Positions 1 through 10,313 of a stretch of DNA of 64,000 nt are shown piece after piece. This DNA is from Monosiga brevicollis MX1 (Eukaryota; Opisthokonta; Choanoflagellata; Craspedida; Salpingoecidae). A program made the position numbers and the translations under genes. Within the stretch, counting starts at the first letter, position 1, and each line of letters starts with the position of its first letter. Where the stretch lies: positions 277,694-341,693 of the forward strand of contig NW_001865047.1 in the NCBI RefSeq assembly GCF_000002865.3, given 5' to 3'. The notes beneath the pieces were generated by a model. That model ran no database searches. It had not been told where the DNA came from and worked only from the letters and a program-made list of their open reading frames with translations.

Positions 1-63
1 GCTTGACATGTCGCGTGCCTCATCTTTTTTTTTTCTTGTGCGCACTCTCTGTCTCTCTCTCAT

Positions 64-1949
64 ATGCGTCTTCCAAATGGCCCTTTATCGCATCGACAGG
101 AGGCAGAGCGCAAGTGGCTGCTCAAGCAGATTGTGCCTGCACAACTGGTCGAGGTCGGGTTGCTCATCAAGGACTGCATCGCGCGTCTGGACGCGGCCGA
201 ACCCCCGCCACTGACCTTGAGCGATGCGCCCAGCCTGGCCTCGCAACAAGCGGCCAAGGCCGGTGGCCCCGAAGTTCGCCGGGGACTCTCTCTCAGTAAG
301 AAGTCGTTGCAAAGCTCTACCCAGTCCATCTGACCAACTGGAGACAAAATGTGGCCTTTGCCTTGCTCATCACGCTGAGTAGCTCTAGGAGACCGGCGCC
401 GGCTGACGTCGCTGAGTAACCCACAACGCATGGAGCAAATTCAGACAAGCCATCTGATGAGCAAAGCGAACCGGTGCGTGAAGCACCAGTGTCACGCCAT
501 GTTGCGCCCTGCCGTGCCCTGCGCTGGCTCAGGGGCATCATCGCGACGCAGCATGAACTCGTGGCTTATTCCATCGTTTGTTATTTACATTTGACAGGGA
601 GATGGCCCCACTTCATGGCAATGTCAAGGTCCTGGGCACCAAGATTGTTTCTGCAGTACGTGCATTCGTGTCCAAGCACGCGCGTTTGGGGGCCATGAGT
701 GACCCCCCCCCCCTCGCCCCAGGACGGCCCGCCGCTTATTCTAACGCTTGCTATAGGACATTCAATATCAACCCATGGAACACAAGCATCGCCGTCATAG
801 TGCACCTCGTACGTCGACGGCTTGCATCCCGTCGCTGACCTTGATAACGGCGTGCGCATCCATTTGAGAAGAAACAGGGCTCTCGGGCGAGCGCTCACTG
901 CCTGCTGTTTGTGGCGTGTAGCTCCAATCACGACCAGCATTCGCCCCAAACATGCACAGCGAGTACCGCAAGCCTTCACCACCCTCATCTGGCTGCAAAC
1001 GGCCCTCCAAGACATTGATGGTGTGCCTTTGATGCGTTGCTGAACCTTGTCAGCCACCCTGTCGCAAACTTATTTTGATTGGCACCGCATGCGCAGGGCA
1101 ATATTTTCATGATTCAATTACCGTGCGTGACATGCTCCAGGTGGGGGATGCACATGCATGGTTCATTGCGCGTGTGGCTGTGCCCTTGTGAATGGCGCGC
1201 GAACCCTGACAGGATTGCTTTGCACAGATGCTGCGGCAACTGACTGAGCACGTCCAGCAAGCCAAGCGGTCACTACATGTGCCCAAGCCGCTGCCGTTGG
1301 ATACCACTGTTGGTACCATCAAGCCCTTCGAGCCACCGCTTCCAGCTCAGCTCTGGTAGGTGCGCGCATCCTCGTTTAATACAGAGTGAGGTTGTCGTTG
1401 TCTGACCGATTTGCGGTACATTTAGCTTGGACTGGTTTGTCAACCACGGCCATTTGGAGCTGCGCATGTTGCAGTTGCAAGTCACCGAGCCCACCACATC
1501 GTCAGGCCACAAGCACCGGCGTACGCCTCCACCCCATACTCGCTTGTGCTGCTGCGCCTCTGCTTCCCGACGTCGTTCTCATGATCCCTGCGCATGATGG
1601 CTCGTTCTTGCTGTCCACGAGTAGCTTCATTACGAAAGCGCTTTTCTCGCAGCTCCCGCCATCACCGTGTACCTGAGGTGGAGGCTACAATGGAGAACGC
1701 CACCGGAGCCAAATTCATCTCCCATCAAGGCCGTGAATGTCAGGTAGGCTTCCATCATACAGATGGCGCGCGGTCGTGCAGTGGGGCAGCGATATGCTTA
1801 GAAACTGATTTACACTTGATCCATTGCAGGTTTTGTCCGACCACCGAGCAACGGTAGAGATTCCGGCCTGGACAGCGGTGCTTCAGGACATCCATACCAT
1901 CCAAGCCAAATGCCAGAGCCTCATTGGTGCCCTCGATGCCGTGGCTTAA
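64..1949 (+). CDS. ROGDI: ROGDI-like leucine-zipper-family protein (multi-exon; 5' end uncertain)
   Basis: Several short exons match the order of the animal ROGDI protein, whose vertebrate form works with the Rabconnectin/V-ATPase regulatory complex. The first exon carries AERKWLLKQIVPAQLVEV, comparable to the N-terminal EEFRWLLHDEV helix. A second exon near 597-653 resembles the conserved GVLTLQ segment. Later exons read QYFHDSITVRDMLQ (about 1100-1140), then LRQLTEHVQQAKRSL (from 1228), and a last exon from about 1840 reads VEIPAWTAVLQDIHTIQ and ends with TAA at 1947-1949. The ATG at 64 is the first usable start, but CTCTCTCT followed by an AG near 102 could equally be an intron end, so the true start may lie left of the window. 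The family call rests on remembered similarity at both ends; the middle exons (about 750-1000) are poorly resolved. Confidence 0.6.
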
Positions 1950-2135
1950 GCCAGCGTCTGTGGCGCCGCTCCTTGCCCCTAGTCATGTACCCAACACTCT
2001 TTGCTGCTTTCTATCTTGACCATTTGACGCCTCTTGTCGATGCCATTTCCCACACCATGACCTCCCATGCCATGGGCTTGATGATGAGATGATGGTCATG
2101 GTCCAGGGCGAGAACCATCAGCCGACCAACAGAAG

Positions 2136-2198
<63 letters not shown>

Positions 2199-2285
2199 AC
2201 AAAAGCCAAATACATGTAAAGCGCACAAACTGCGGTTTTGAGAAAGAAAAGTCAGACAAACGTGTGGCTTTGACGCCAAATGACG

Positions 2286-2382
<97 letters not shown>

Positions 2383-2523
2383 CTCCAGGATCGATCGCGG
2401 ACGGACGGACGGGTGGGCGGGCGGTTCGGTGATGATTACTGAGATTGGCACAGGAAGAGAGAGAGAGAGATCAGACGGTGTGCGCAATTACTGGTGTGGT
2501 CTGTCGGTTCGTTTGCCTGAATC
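1950..2523. repeat. Intergenic with (CA)n and (CT)n microsatellites
   Basis: No gene is visible. A pure CA tract runs about 2137-2198 and a pure CT tract 2291-2379. A GGAC/GGGC-rich patch follows and then a short GA tract (about 2456-2470). The CT tract is on the sense strand of the downstream methyltransferase gene, 145 bases before its ATG, and probably belongs to its promoter or 5' leader. Confidence 0.9.
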
Positions 2524-3649
2524 ATGACGGGCTTCACCACTGCGAATGATGGCGCAGACGTGTGGGCGGCAAGCTCAACTGGCATCGTGGTGTTGGTGGG
2601 GGCGCTTTCGGCGCTGGTATCCGTCTTGATTGCCGTTGTGGTTCTGCAACGGCAGCGGCTTCAGCGCGCTGGTAGCAAGGAGCGTGATGCGCAATACTCG
2701 CCACAGATTGCCTGGGACAAAGGCACCACTTCAGCTCTGGCCGAGGCGCTTGGCACACACGTGCCGCCGGGATCAATCGCAGCACCCAGCCCCGGCCCCA
2801 GCATCACCCTCGTCGGGGCGGGTGTGGGAAATCCAGACCACCTCACGCTGGGAGCTTTGCGCGAGCTTCAAACCGCGGATTTGGTTGTAGCAGATCAATT
2901 GCTACCTCCGACCATCTTGGCATTGGCTGGAGGCCGACTGGTGGTGGCCAACAAAACAAAGGGGCGGGCGCATGAAGCCCAAGAGGAGATTTACGATGCC
3001 TGCCTGGCCGGCCTGCGCGCTGGTCAACGCGTCGTTCGCCTCAAGGGGGGTGATCCCTTTGTGTTTGGTCGTGGTGCCGAAGAGGTTTTGCGCTTCCGTC
3101 AACATGGCTACGAAGCTCGTGTGCTGCCCGGCATTTCCTCCTGCATTGCTGGACCGGGGCTGGCTGGCATTCCTCTTACCCTCCGCGGCGTGGCCGATTC
3201 TTTTGTCGTCACCACAGCTCACGGCAAGAACGACACTGGTATGTTATCATGACCTGCATTCGATATCCCTCCTTTTTTTTTTTTTTTTTGCTGCCCGTGA
3301 GCTGGACGTGTACGTGCGCGCACTTGTGGTTGCCCTCTGATTCACGACATGTACACACTTGTACTCTCTAGATCCTCGGTGGCCAGAGTTTCAGCCATAC
3401 CGGACGTTTGTGTTTTTGATGGGCGTATCTCAGCTACCGCGCCTGCACAATATCCTCACGCAAACCCGCTACGGATTCCCCAGCCGTTTGCCCATGGCCA
3501 TTGTGGAACGGGCCTCACACCCTAAGCAGCGCGTACTACGAACCACGCTCGATCAGGTCGCGGATCTGGCTGCTCGCCAGCATGTCACCTCCCCCGCCGT
3601 CCTCATTCTGGGCGAGGTCACGACCTGTCTTCAGTCGGCTCCAAACTAA
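2524..3649 (+). CDS. Membrane-anchored uroporphyrinogen-III C-methyltransferase (SUMT)
   Basis: Two exons encode a tetrapyrrole methylase that should convert uroporphyrinogen III to precorrin-2 using S-adenosylmethionine, the first step to siroheme. The family signatures are present in order: LVGAGVGNPDHLTLGAL (SAM site), RLKGGDPFVFGRGAEEV (about residue 170) and LPGISSCIAGPGLAGIPLTLRG cut into shorter blocks around residues 200-225. The second exon (from about 3371) supplies FVFLMGVSQLPRL, PMAIVERASHPKQRV and PAVLILGEVTT, the usual C-terminal half. Residues about 15-42 form a strongly hydrophobic segment ending in QRQRLQR, so the protein looks like a type II or signal-anchored membrane protein, unlike the soluble bacterial CobA. 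The intron runs from about 3240 to 3370. The product is needed only for siroheme enzymes such as sulfite or nitrite reductase, a pathway animals lack. Confidence 0.88.
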
Positions 3650-4533
3650 TATGCCCATCAGTTGTGTGTGCAGGCAAACGCAATTCCGCATGCACGTCTG
3701 TCCACAATAATGGCCCGTGTTTGTTCTCGTTAAAAAAATATTCTTAGGCTCAATGTAAACTCAGACCTAGGCTTGTGTTGGTGGTTTGACATGCTCGTGG
3801 CCCCCCGGCCTCGCATTGCTCTCCTCTCCCTTTCGTCTGCAAGGCTTGCCGTGTGGACTTTGTACAAGACAGACAATCGATGACGTCAAGTGCTGGCTGC
3901 CCCACCCAATCGATATATTATTATGAATCGGCAAAATAACTGAACCCTTGACCGCTCCGTGTGCTTGACGAAGTAGAGTACAGGACCTGAGAACAGGTTC
4001 GTAGTTAACTATCACCAGAATCATCTTCACACACGCCCGTTTGTTTTTGCCACGAATATCTCCTTGTTTACATCCCTTAACCCCCCACGTTCCCTTTCCA
4101 TCCTTCCCATCCCCACTACCTGATATTCGTCTGCATCTTCTTTTCTTTTTTTCCTCGACGCCTAGCCCTTCCGACCCAGCGCCACTGCCGTACTTTAGCA
4201 CAGAAAACCATTAAAAAATCACATGAAATTCCCCCCAAAAAATAAAAAAAAATTACAATGTCATGTAAAAAAATTAAAAAAAAAACTGCTTTTGACCAAA
4301 AACAAAAAATTTCGGTTTCAAACAGTTTTTTAATGCGCTTTTTGCTCTCTCTGTTCAGTGAGGCGTGAGTGAGGAGGATGCGGTGGCAGCGCTCGAAGCG
4401 AGCTTGACGAGCGTCAAGGGCAGAGTTGGTGGCGCTGAGTGGCGCTTGGTGGCTGGCTTGGATCAGGCGTTCTCTCTCTCTCTCTCTCTCTCTCTTTTTG
4501 ATAAAGCAAAGGCAGATTGATCAATTGTGGAGG
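3650..4533. other. Intergenic, AT-rich homopolymer stretch and CT tract
   Basis: No gene is supported. Bases 4200-4330 contain repeated A runs mixed with T runs, unlike the GC-rich surroundings, and probably hold 3' processing signals of the methyltransferase gene. A CT tract at 4471-4494 lies 40 bases before the ATG of the endonuclease gene, in sense orientation. Confidence 0.6.
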
Positions 4534-7500
4534 ATGGCGTGTCAGCCGTTGCACTTGATATCCTGGAACGTGGCAGGTGCGTTTGCCTCGACTCATCACC
4601 GGGTGTGTCGGCCCACACGCTCATGCCTTTTTGGTACACAGGGTGGCAGCCCACGCTGTCGCTCATTCAGAGGTGGCACGGGGATCTTGAAACCTTCCTT
4701 CGACGGCATCAAGTTGACATCTTGTGCATTCAGGAAGTACGTGACACTCCGCTGCGCGCATTTACGTAGAGGGAGGGTGGAGCCCTGACTTCCTTGTCCT
4801 GACACGTGGATGGCAGGCCAAGACCCAACGCAAGAAACTGCAAACGTCTCCGCGAGAGTGTGGTGCCCTTGTTGACGGTTGGTCTGCGGATGTTCTGCAA
4901 AAGTCTTGTTTCATGCGCGTTCCCGACTTTAGCCTCCTTCCTTTGCTGCATAGGATATGAGGCGTTTTTCAGCTGCTGCGAGCTACCAGGACAACACCAG
5001 GGCCTTAATGGTGTAGCCACCTATGCAAGACAGGGCACGGTCACGCGTGCCGACCCCCGTCAGTTCCCGCCTGTCGACGCGTCCAAGGGATACCACCCCT
5101 CGCCCCTCCTCACCTGCAGGCGGCGTTCATTTTGCATAGGCCCCTTCTCCGACCCAGCTCTCAACATTGAGGGTCGTGCTCTAGTCACCTATCATGGCCC
5201 GGTGCGCTGCCTCTCCCAGCTCATCGTAAATTTAGCCTTCACCGCTCGTGTCTCATGTTTTGTGCCGGAACCACGCAGCTGGCACTCTTCAACGTGTACG
5301 TGCCCAATGACGGTGCCGGCTCCAGCCGTTTGCCATACAAGATGAAGTTCTTGACGGCGCTTCGGGAATGCATGGGCAAGGCCAAGGCCGAAGGTCAATA
5401 GGGCGCTTGCTCCACCCAATCCCTCAACATCCGTGTGCCTTTGAGGGATTCAAGTTCACTCACGCTCTTTGGCCCTGTGATGCAGGTTACTTTGTGGTTC
5501 TTGTGGGCGACCTCAACATTGCTCGCCGTGCAGAGGTGAGCTTTTTGCTCTACCCCCTTTTACTTCTTCCAAAATCCGAGCTCCCAGCTGCCAAAGGGTT
5601 GCACTGCGTTTATTGGCCGATGGGCTCGGTTGGCTGTTCCTTGAATGCACGGCATTGACAGGACGTGAGCTGGGATCGCCGCCTTCTTCAAGTTGAGCGT
5701 TTTCTCAACGCTCCATTGGGAGGGTGCATTGCAAATTGGCCCACGGACGCCGCTGGTACGCTCTTCATCGGCTTTCTCAACTGAGCTTGCGGGGACAGGA
5801 TTTGACATGTCCACGGATGCCTGATAGGGCCATCGGAGTTGCGTAACTACATCCACGACACCACAGGTCTCAAGGTTACGGACTGCTCCCATTGCGGATG
5901 TCGTGGCTGCACTTGCACAGCGTGCCGAAAGAGCGCTCCTGAGGGCACGGCGCGCTCTCTGGTTTGCTGTCGCATCTGCCATGGTTCACTCGGCGCGGCA
6001 GCTCAGCTGGAAACCCAGCAGAGCCATTGGTACCGCGCCTGTCTTGAGGTCAGTTTGCTTCCGCACATGCAACCGAGTCCTTCCAAGCCGCGCTGCACAG
6101 CTGAGACATGCATGCATGCTGCACAGACGCTTTGGAACCTTCAGGCACGGCTGCAGCAAGCCTGGCCTACGCTGCACGCGGCCATCGAGGCACGATCGGT
6201 CGAGCCAATCGAGGTCTCTTTCAAGGGCACGGGTCGTCAAACCAAGTATCGTTTAATCTTGCGCAGCGTTGCTGGCAAGAAAGTGATCATAGGCTCGACC
6301 CATACCGACGAACAGCGAGCTAGGCACTCGGTGTCCTTGGAAGCACGCCACGTTACGGACCCTGACGACGCCACTCGCATCCTCCGCGTCCATGACGGTG
6401 GTGAACTCCACGTTGAGCAGTTGATTGACATTTGGGAAAAGGTATTGGGCATTGAGCTCGCCGAGATGGAGCGACGTGCGCTGGCTACAATAGCAAACCG
6501 AGTTACCAGCCCACCGTGTGGGCGGTGGATCGATGATTTGCTGTCTGTCCCCTCGTCAGTGCCCCAGAATCCACTCGCCATGCTTGATTCGTTCACAACG
6601 CTGCACCCGACTGCACAAGCACGCTTTACCTGCTGGGATCAGTACAAGAACCGTCGCTACGAGAATCGCGGGTCACGCATTGATTATGTGTTGCTGGATC
6701 AGGACTTGGCTGGTCTCTTGGTTGGCAGCATCGCACCACCGCCAGCGCCCCCCGGTTCAGGGGAGCCCAATGATCGACCCTCCCTCGTTACCACGGCTGC
6801 TGCCGACTGCGCCAATGCGCCACAACTTGTGGCCAATGGATGGTGCCGTAATCCCCACTGCGAGCGCTGTGCGCAGGCTGCCACCACATCCCAGTATCGG
6901 TGCGTCAAGCTTACATGCCTGCTGCACAATATACGACGCTATATGCCCCTCTCATCAGTTAAGGCCTCTGCATTTGTTCACTTTGGGCGTGCCGTTCAGT
7001 TGGAAGCCAGCGCCCTTCGAAGGCACGGGCATTGTCGAAGGGTCCAAAACGGTTCGTGTCTTGCGGATTTGTTCTTGCTCTTCAAAACCTCCGTCCTTTG
7101 CCAACACTTTGGCTTCCGACTGACTTCACACATGGCCGAATAGGATTACGAAATGCAGTTTCAGTTGCCACACTCAGGGATGGTGTACACACCGCCGTCT
7201 TACAGTGATCACATCGGCGTTTCAGCGCTGCTCAAGGTTGTGGTACAAACGACGCTCGAGCAGCAGGAGGCACGAACACGCGCCGCACAGCCGTTCAAGT
7301 CACAAACCCGCATCAGCTCCTTTTTCAGCAAGTCAGGAGAGGGTGTTGCAAGCGTGGCACCCTTGATCAAGCCCAAAATTTCAGCGGCTGCCAAGAGCCC
7401 GTCTAATTTGGAGTTGCCACCCAGTCAAGCCTCCTCACCTTCAACTGTTCCAGACAGCGAGCATCGACCGTCTCCAAAACGACGCAAGTCGGCTTCGAGC

Positions 7501-7629
7501 GGCGCCTCGCGGAAAGGACGAGCCAATAGCGTGAGTGGCTCGAGTCGTAGTAAGGGAAGTCTCAAGCCCGTGGCTACAAAGCACCGTATTTCGACGTTCT
7601 TTCAGTCCGCCAGCTCCACCAAAAGTTGA
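4534..7629 (+). CDS. APEX2: AP endonuclease 2 (exonuclease III family) with large internal insertion
   Basis: This multi-exon gene encodes a class II AP endonuclease/3'-phosphodiesterase for base-excision repair. Catalytic motifs appear in order: LISWNVAG just after the ATG, VDILCIQE (Mg-binding Glu), GLNGVATYAR, NIEGRALVTYH, NVYVPN, VVLVGDLNIA (Asp and Asn), TCWDQYKNRRYENRGSRIDY and YSDHIG (catalytic Asp-His). The tail (from 7150) is disordered and carries two PCNA-binding PIP boxes, QTRISSFF near 7307 and HRISTFF near 7585, the second followed only by QSASSTKS and stop. Between GDLNIA (about 5510) and the block resuming with GRWIDDLLS (about 6520) lies roughly 200 or more extra residues not seen in human APE2, including IEVSFKGTG, LILRSVAGKKVIIGSTHTD and LIDIWEKVLGIE. 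The usual C-terminal Zf-GRF is absent. Exon joins at 5840-6170 are unresolved, as two open frames overlap there. Confidence 0.85.
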
Positions 7630-7843
7630 GAGCTCGACACGATGAGTTTGCAATGAGCGTTTCAGTAATGACAGTGATAATAATTGAAGATGCAAATGCA
7701 ATTTTTTTGAGGCGTGGCAGCTTTGCTCTGTCGATGAGAGTCTCTTCACTGATACGACCAGCAACACGATCTCATTAGGATGGCTTGACCAATTGACTCA
7801 ATCTTTCAGGCATCGCCTCAATGGGACAAAAACAATCGCAAAG

Positions 7844-8353
7844 CTACAGGTCATCGTCATCGTCGTCGCCCAAAGCCTTCAGGGCTAGCAGTGGCTTGGT
7901 AAGTTGCAAGCTGTTAAAAGCGGTCTCAATCTCAGATACAGTGTGCAGGACGGCAGCGTACTCGCCCAAAGCAGCTCCTGCATCAAATACGCCCTGCATG
8001 ACGTTCTTGCACTCGTCAAGGCGATTTTTCATGAGCATGGCAGTCTTTTCGAGTTGCGCCGACGCTTGGCCAGCATCGAGCAGTTGCTTCATGTTTTGCA
8101 CGGCTACAAGGCTCTCAAGCAACCGCCGCTCCAATGATCTCGTCCTTTTCCTGAGAATGACAACCCCTTCGGCTTGATTCAACTGTTGAAATTCAACAGT
8201 AGCCTTTCTGTGCTTCATGCGAAGATCATATAGCTGCCAGGCTATCCCTTGCAGTGCACCATTGTCTACATCGTCAGCCAACCGAGCGAACACGCGTTGT
8301 GATTCGGCTCGAATCCTAGCGTCGAAGTCTTGTGATGGATGCATCAAGGCCAT
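7844..8353 (-). CDS. Coiled-coil protein A, paralogue of the gene at 9576
   Basis: A single-exon gene of about 169 residues with no family I recognise. The start at 8353 was chosen over a longer 26-residue extension because MALMHPSQDF aligns with MAVVAAPQDF of the divergent paralogue and has an AACATGG start context. The product is helical and charged with heptad-like spacing, and ends in a run of six Asp and Leu. It shares AQLxDxRxxHKxAT-like, RTRSLExR, AGQASAQL, HEC/DECK and SEIE blocks with the gene at 9576 over nearly the whole length. A CT tract (sense strand) lies about 97 bases before the ATG. It is convergent with the endonuclease gene, 214 bases apart. Confidence 0.7.
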   Translation of the reverse strand: MALMHPSQDFDARIRAESQRVFARLADDVDNGALQGIAWQLYDLRMKHRKATVEFQQLNQAEGVVILRKRTRSLERRLLESLVAVQNMKQLLDAGQASAQLEKTAMLMKNRLDECKNVMQGVFDAGAALGEYAAVLHTVSEIETAFNSLQLTKPLLALKALGDDDDDDL

Positions 8354-8447
8354 GTTGAGGATGAAAGCGGTGCGGGGTACTTGCGCGGAATCTCGAGTCT
8401 GCTTCGAAAACTGCCACTCGTGGAGGAGCAAACCAAGTCAAGTTGGC

Positions 8448-8449
<2 letters not shown>

Positions 8450-8477
<28 letters not shown>
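8450..8477 (+). repeat. (GA)n microsatellite
   Basis: A pure GA tract reading CT on the strand of the minus-strand coiled-coil gene, just upstream of its start. Confidence 0.9.
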
Positions 8478-8479
<2 letters not shown>

Positions 8480-8863
8480 TAAGAATCAAAACATTTTCTT
8501 AAAGGCAGAGTTAGGTGGGAGTCAAAACACTTCTCCACACAGTCGATGAACGTCATGGTCGTGAATCATTTCCGAGTCCGAATAACTTATGAGCATTTGG
8601 CATGTTTGTTGCATCTGAAGTGGGTCTCGCGATGGGTTCGGAGACGAGCCTACGCGCAGAGAAATGCACAGACACACAATGCGCATTCTGATCCTTGTTT
8701 TGCATAGGGGTTGCTTGAGGATTTGGGGATGGGATTAGCTGATTTTGACGGGCCATTCAGCAAGACACAAGGATTGGACGATGGTGCTGAGTCGCACGTG
8801 TGCACGGCACTGTGCCCGATCTTGTGCCCGACACCAGCGGCTGTTTTGTACCAGAGCAGCCAC

Positions 8864-9433
8864 CTTGTATGAATGGACAAGCGCCGAGCCAATGAACGAT
8901 GGTGCGCGACATCGCCCGCCAGCACCACATCAACTCAAGCAGAGTCATCCTCCATGATGGCAAGCTACAAGCAGGACATGGTTGCTCATCCATCACACAA
9001 GTGTCTGCGATTTTTTTTTTGGCTTGCAACGCAAATGCTTTGAATTGCTCGAGCACAAGAAATCATCAACATTGTCGGACTCAAACTTGAAGAAACATTT
9101 GAAATTGTTAACAAGTGAATTCGCTAAAGGCACATTCTTTCAAGCAGATCTTGTATGAATGGACAAGCGCCGAGCCAATGAACGATGGTGCGCGACATCG
9201 CCCGCCAGCACCACATCAACTCAAGCAGAGTCATCCTCCATGATGGCAAGCTACAAGCAGGACATGGTTGCTCATCCATCACAAGTGTCTGCGATTTTTT
9301 TTTTGGCTTGCAACGCAAATGCTTTGAATTGCTCGAGCACAAGAAATCATCAACATTGTCGGACTCAAACTTGAAGAAACATTTGAAATTGTTAACAAGT
9401 GAATTCGCTAAAGGCACATTCTTTCAAGCAGAT
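8864..9433 (+). repeat. Near-perfect tandem direct duplication (two ~285 bp units)
   Basis: Copy 1 covers 8864-9149 and copy 2 covers 9150-9433. Both begin CTTGTATGAATGGACAAGCG. They include the same GCGA followed by ten T, and end at CAAGCAGAT. The only difference I could find is CACACAAG in copy 1 against CACAAG in copy 2. The unit lies in the space between the two divergent coiled-coil paralogues. Neither copy has a convincing ORF, so it is noncoding or regulatory, and the near identity implies a recent event or an assembly duplication. Confidence 0.93.
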
Positions 9434-9575
9434 CTTGTCTGCTTTGATGCTTTTAGCGTTTACATGTTAGTGTGAGGTTTGAGGTTGGTGTTGGATGTTC
9501 TTCCACGAGTGGCATTTTCCAATAGCGACTGGCCGAGATACAGACTGATTGCCTTTTCCTTCTTGGACGTTCAAA

Positions 9576-10097
9576 ATGGCTGTTGTGGCTGCTCCACAAG
9601 ATTTTCAAGCTAAAGTACAAGTGCTTTTACGGCGGGTGTACGGCCAGTTAGCCAACGGGGCCGACGACAATCGCATGCGACGCTTCGCGCAGCAGCTTGA
9701 TGACATTCGAACGCGACACAAGGAGGCTACCGATAGATTTGATCGATTGGCTCAGACTGACGCTGTTGCTACTTTGAGGACACGGACAGCATCATTGGAA
9801 GAACGCTTCCGTGAGGGCATCGGAGCCGCGCAAGAAATGAGGACCTTGCTCATTACTGGACAAGCTTCGGCGCAGCTTAGTGACGCCGGGTCGCGGATGG
9901 GATCTCGTATCCATGAGTGCAAACAGGCTATCGAACAATATCTTGCCGTAGCAACGGCTTTGAGCGATTATGCTACGGCGCTGCGCGACGTGACTGACAT
10001 TGAGGCTGAATTGAGTGGTCTACAAGCCATGTCCCTGCCTGCTAGCGGTGCGGTTGCACGGTCAGCTTTGAAGGGCCACTTCGAGGACGAGCTGTAG
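9576..10097 (+). CDS. Coiled-coil protein B, paralogue of the gene at 7844
   Basis: A single-exon gene of 173 residues, transcribed away from its paralogue. The ATG at 9576 (CAAAATGG) is preferred to an in-frame upstream ATG at 9549 because it matches the start of the paralogue. The protein is helical throughout and has the same landmarks at the same spacing: PQDFQAKV near the N-terminus, a QQLDDIRTRHKEAT block, RTRTASLEERF, TGQASAQLSD, HECKQAI, DVTDIEAEL, and an acidic end FEDEL. The function is unknown. Length and coiled-coil pattern would suit a small scaffold or a subunit of a larger complex, but nothing in the sequence shows that. It is convergent with the ESD gene, 216 bases away. Confidence 0.75.
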   Translation: MAVVAAPQDFQAKVQVLLRRVYGQLANGADDNRMRRFAQQLDDIRTRHKEATDRFDRLAQTDAVATLRTRTASLEERFREGIGAAQEMRTLLITGQASAQLSDAGSRMGSRIHECKQAIEQYLAVATALSDYATALRDVTDIEAELSGLQAMSLPASGAVARSALKGHFEDEL

Positions 10098-10313
10098 GTT
10101 TGCAATTGTATGTGCCCCGTTTGAATTTATTGTTTGACCGATGCAATTGAAAGCACAGTGACACCGATGATGATGCTTGTGGTTTAAACTGCTGGATTTC
10201 GCTGGCGGATTCAGGTATTTGGGGGTGGTACCGAATGTGGGGGGGATTGTTTTGCATTGGCCACCACAGGGGGATTTGCACACATGCATTGCTTTGTAGT
10301 TTGTTGCAAGGCA

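Noticed and set aside
3767-4201. Minus-strand open frame of 144 codons
   Set aside because: Its composition is irregular, it lies in 3' noncoding sequence, and it has no family likeness or splice support.
5839-6060. Cys-rich frame CSHCGCRGC...CCRICHGS as a zinc finger in APE2
   Set aside because: A second frame over the same bases reads as an ordinary Ala/Arg-rich helix with a good acceptor (CCACAG), so the zinc finger may be fortuitous. It was left unassigned.
8757-9417. Two nearly identical minus-strand open frames inside the tandem duplication
   Set aside because: Their similarity comes from the DNA duplication itself. The peptides are short and Cys/Trp-rich with no start context or homology.
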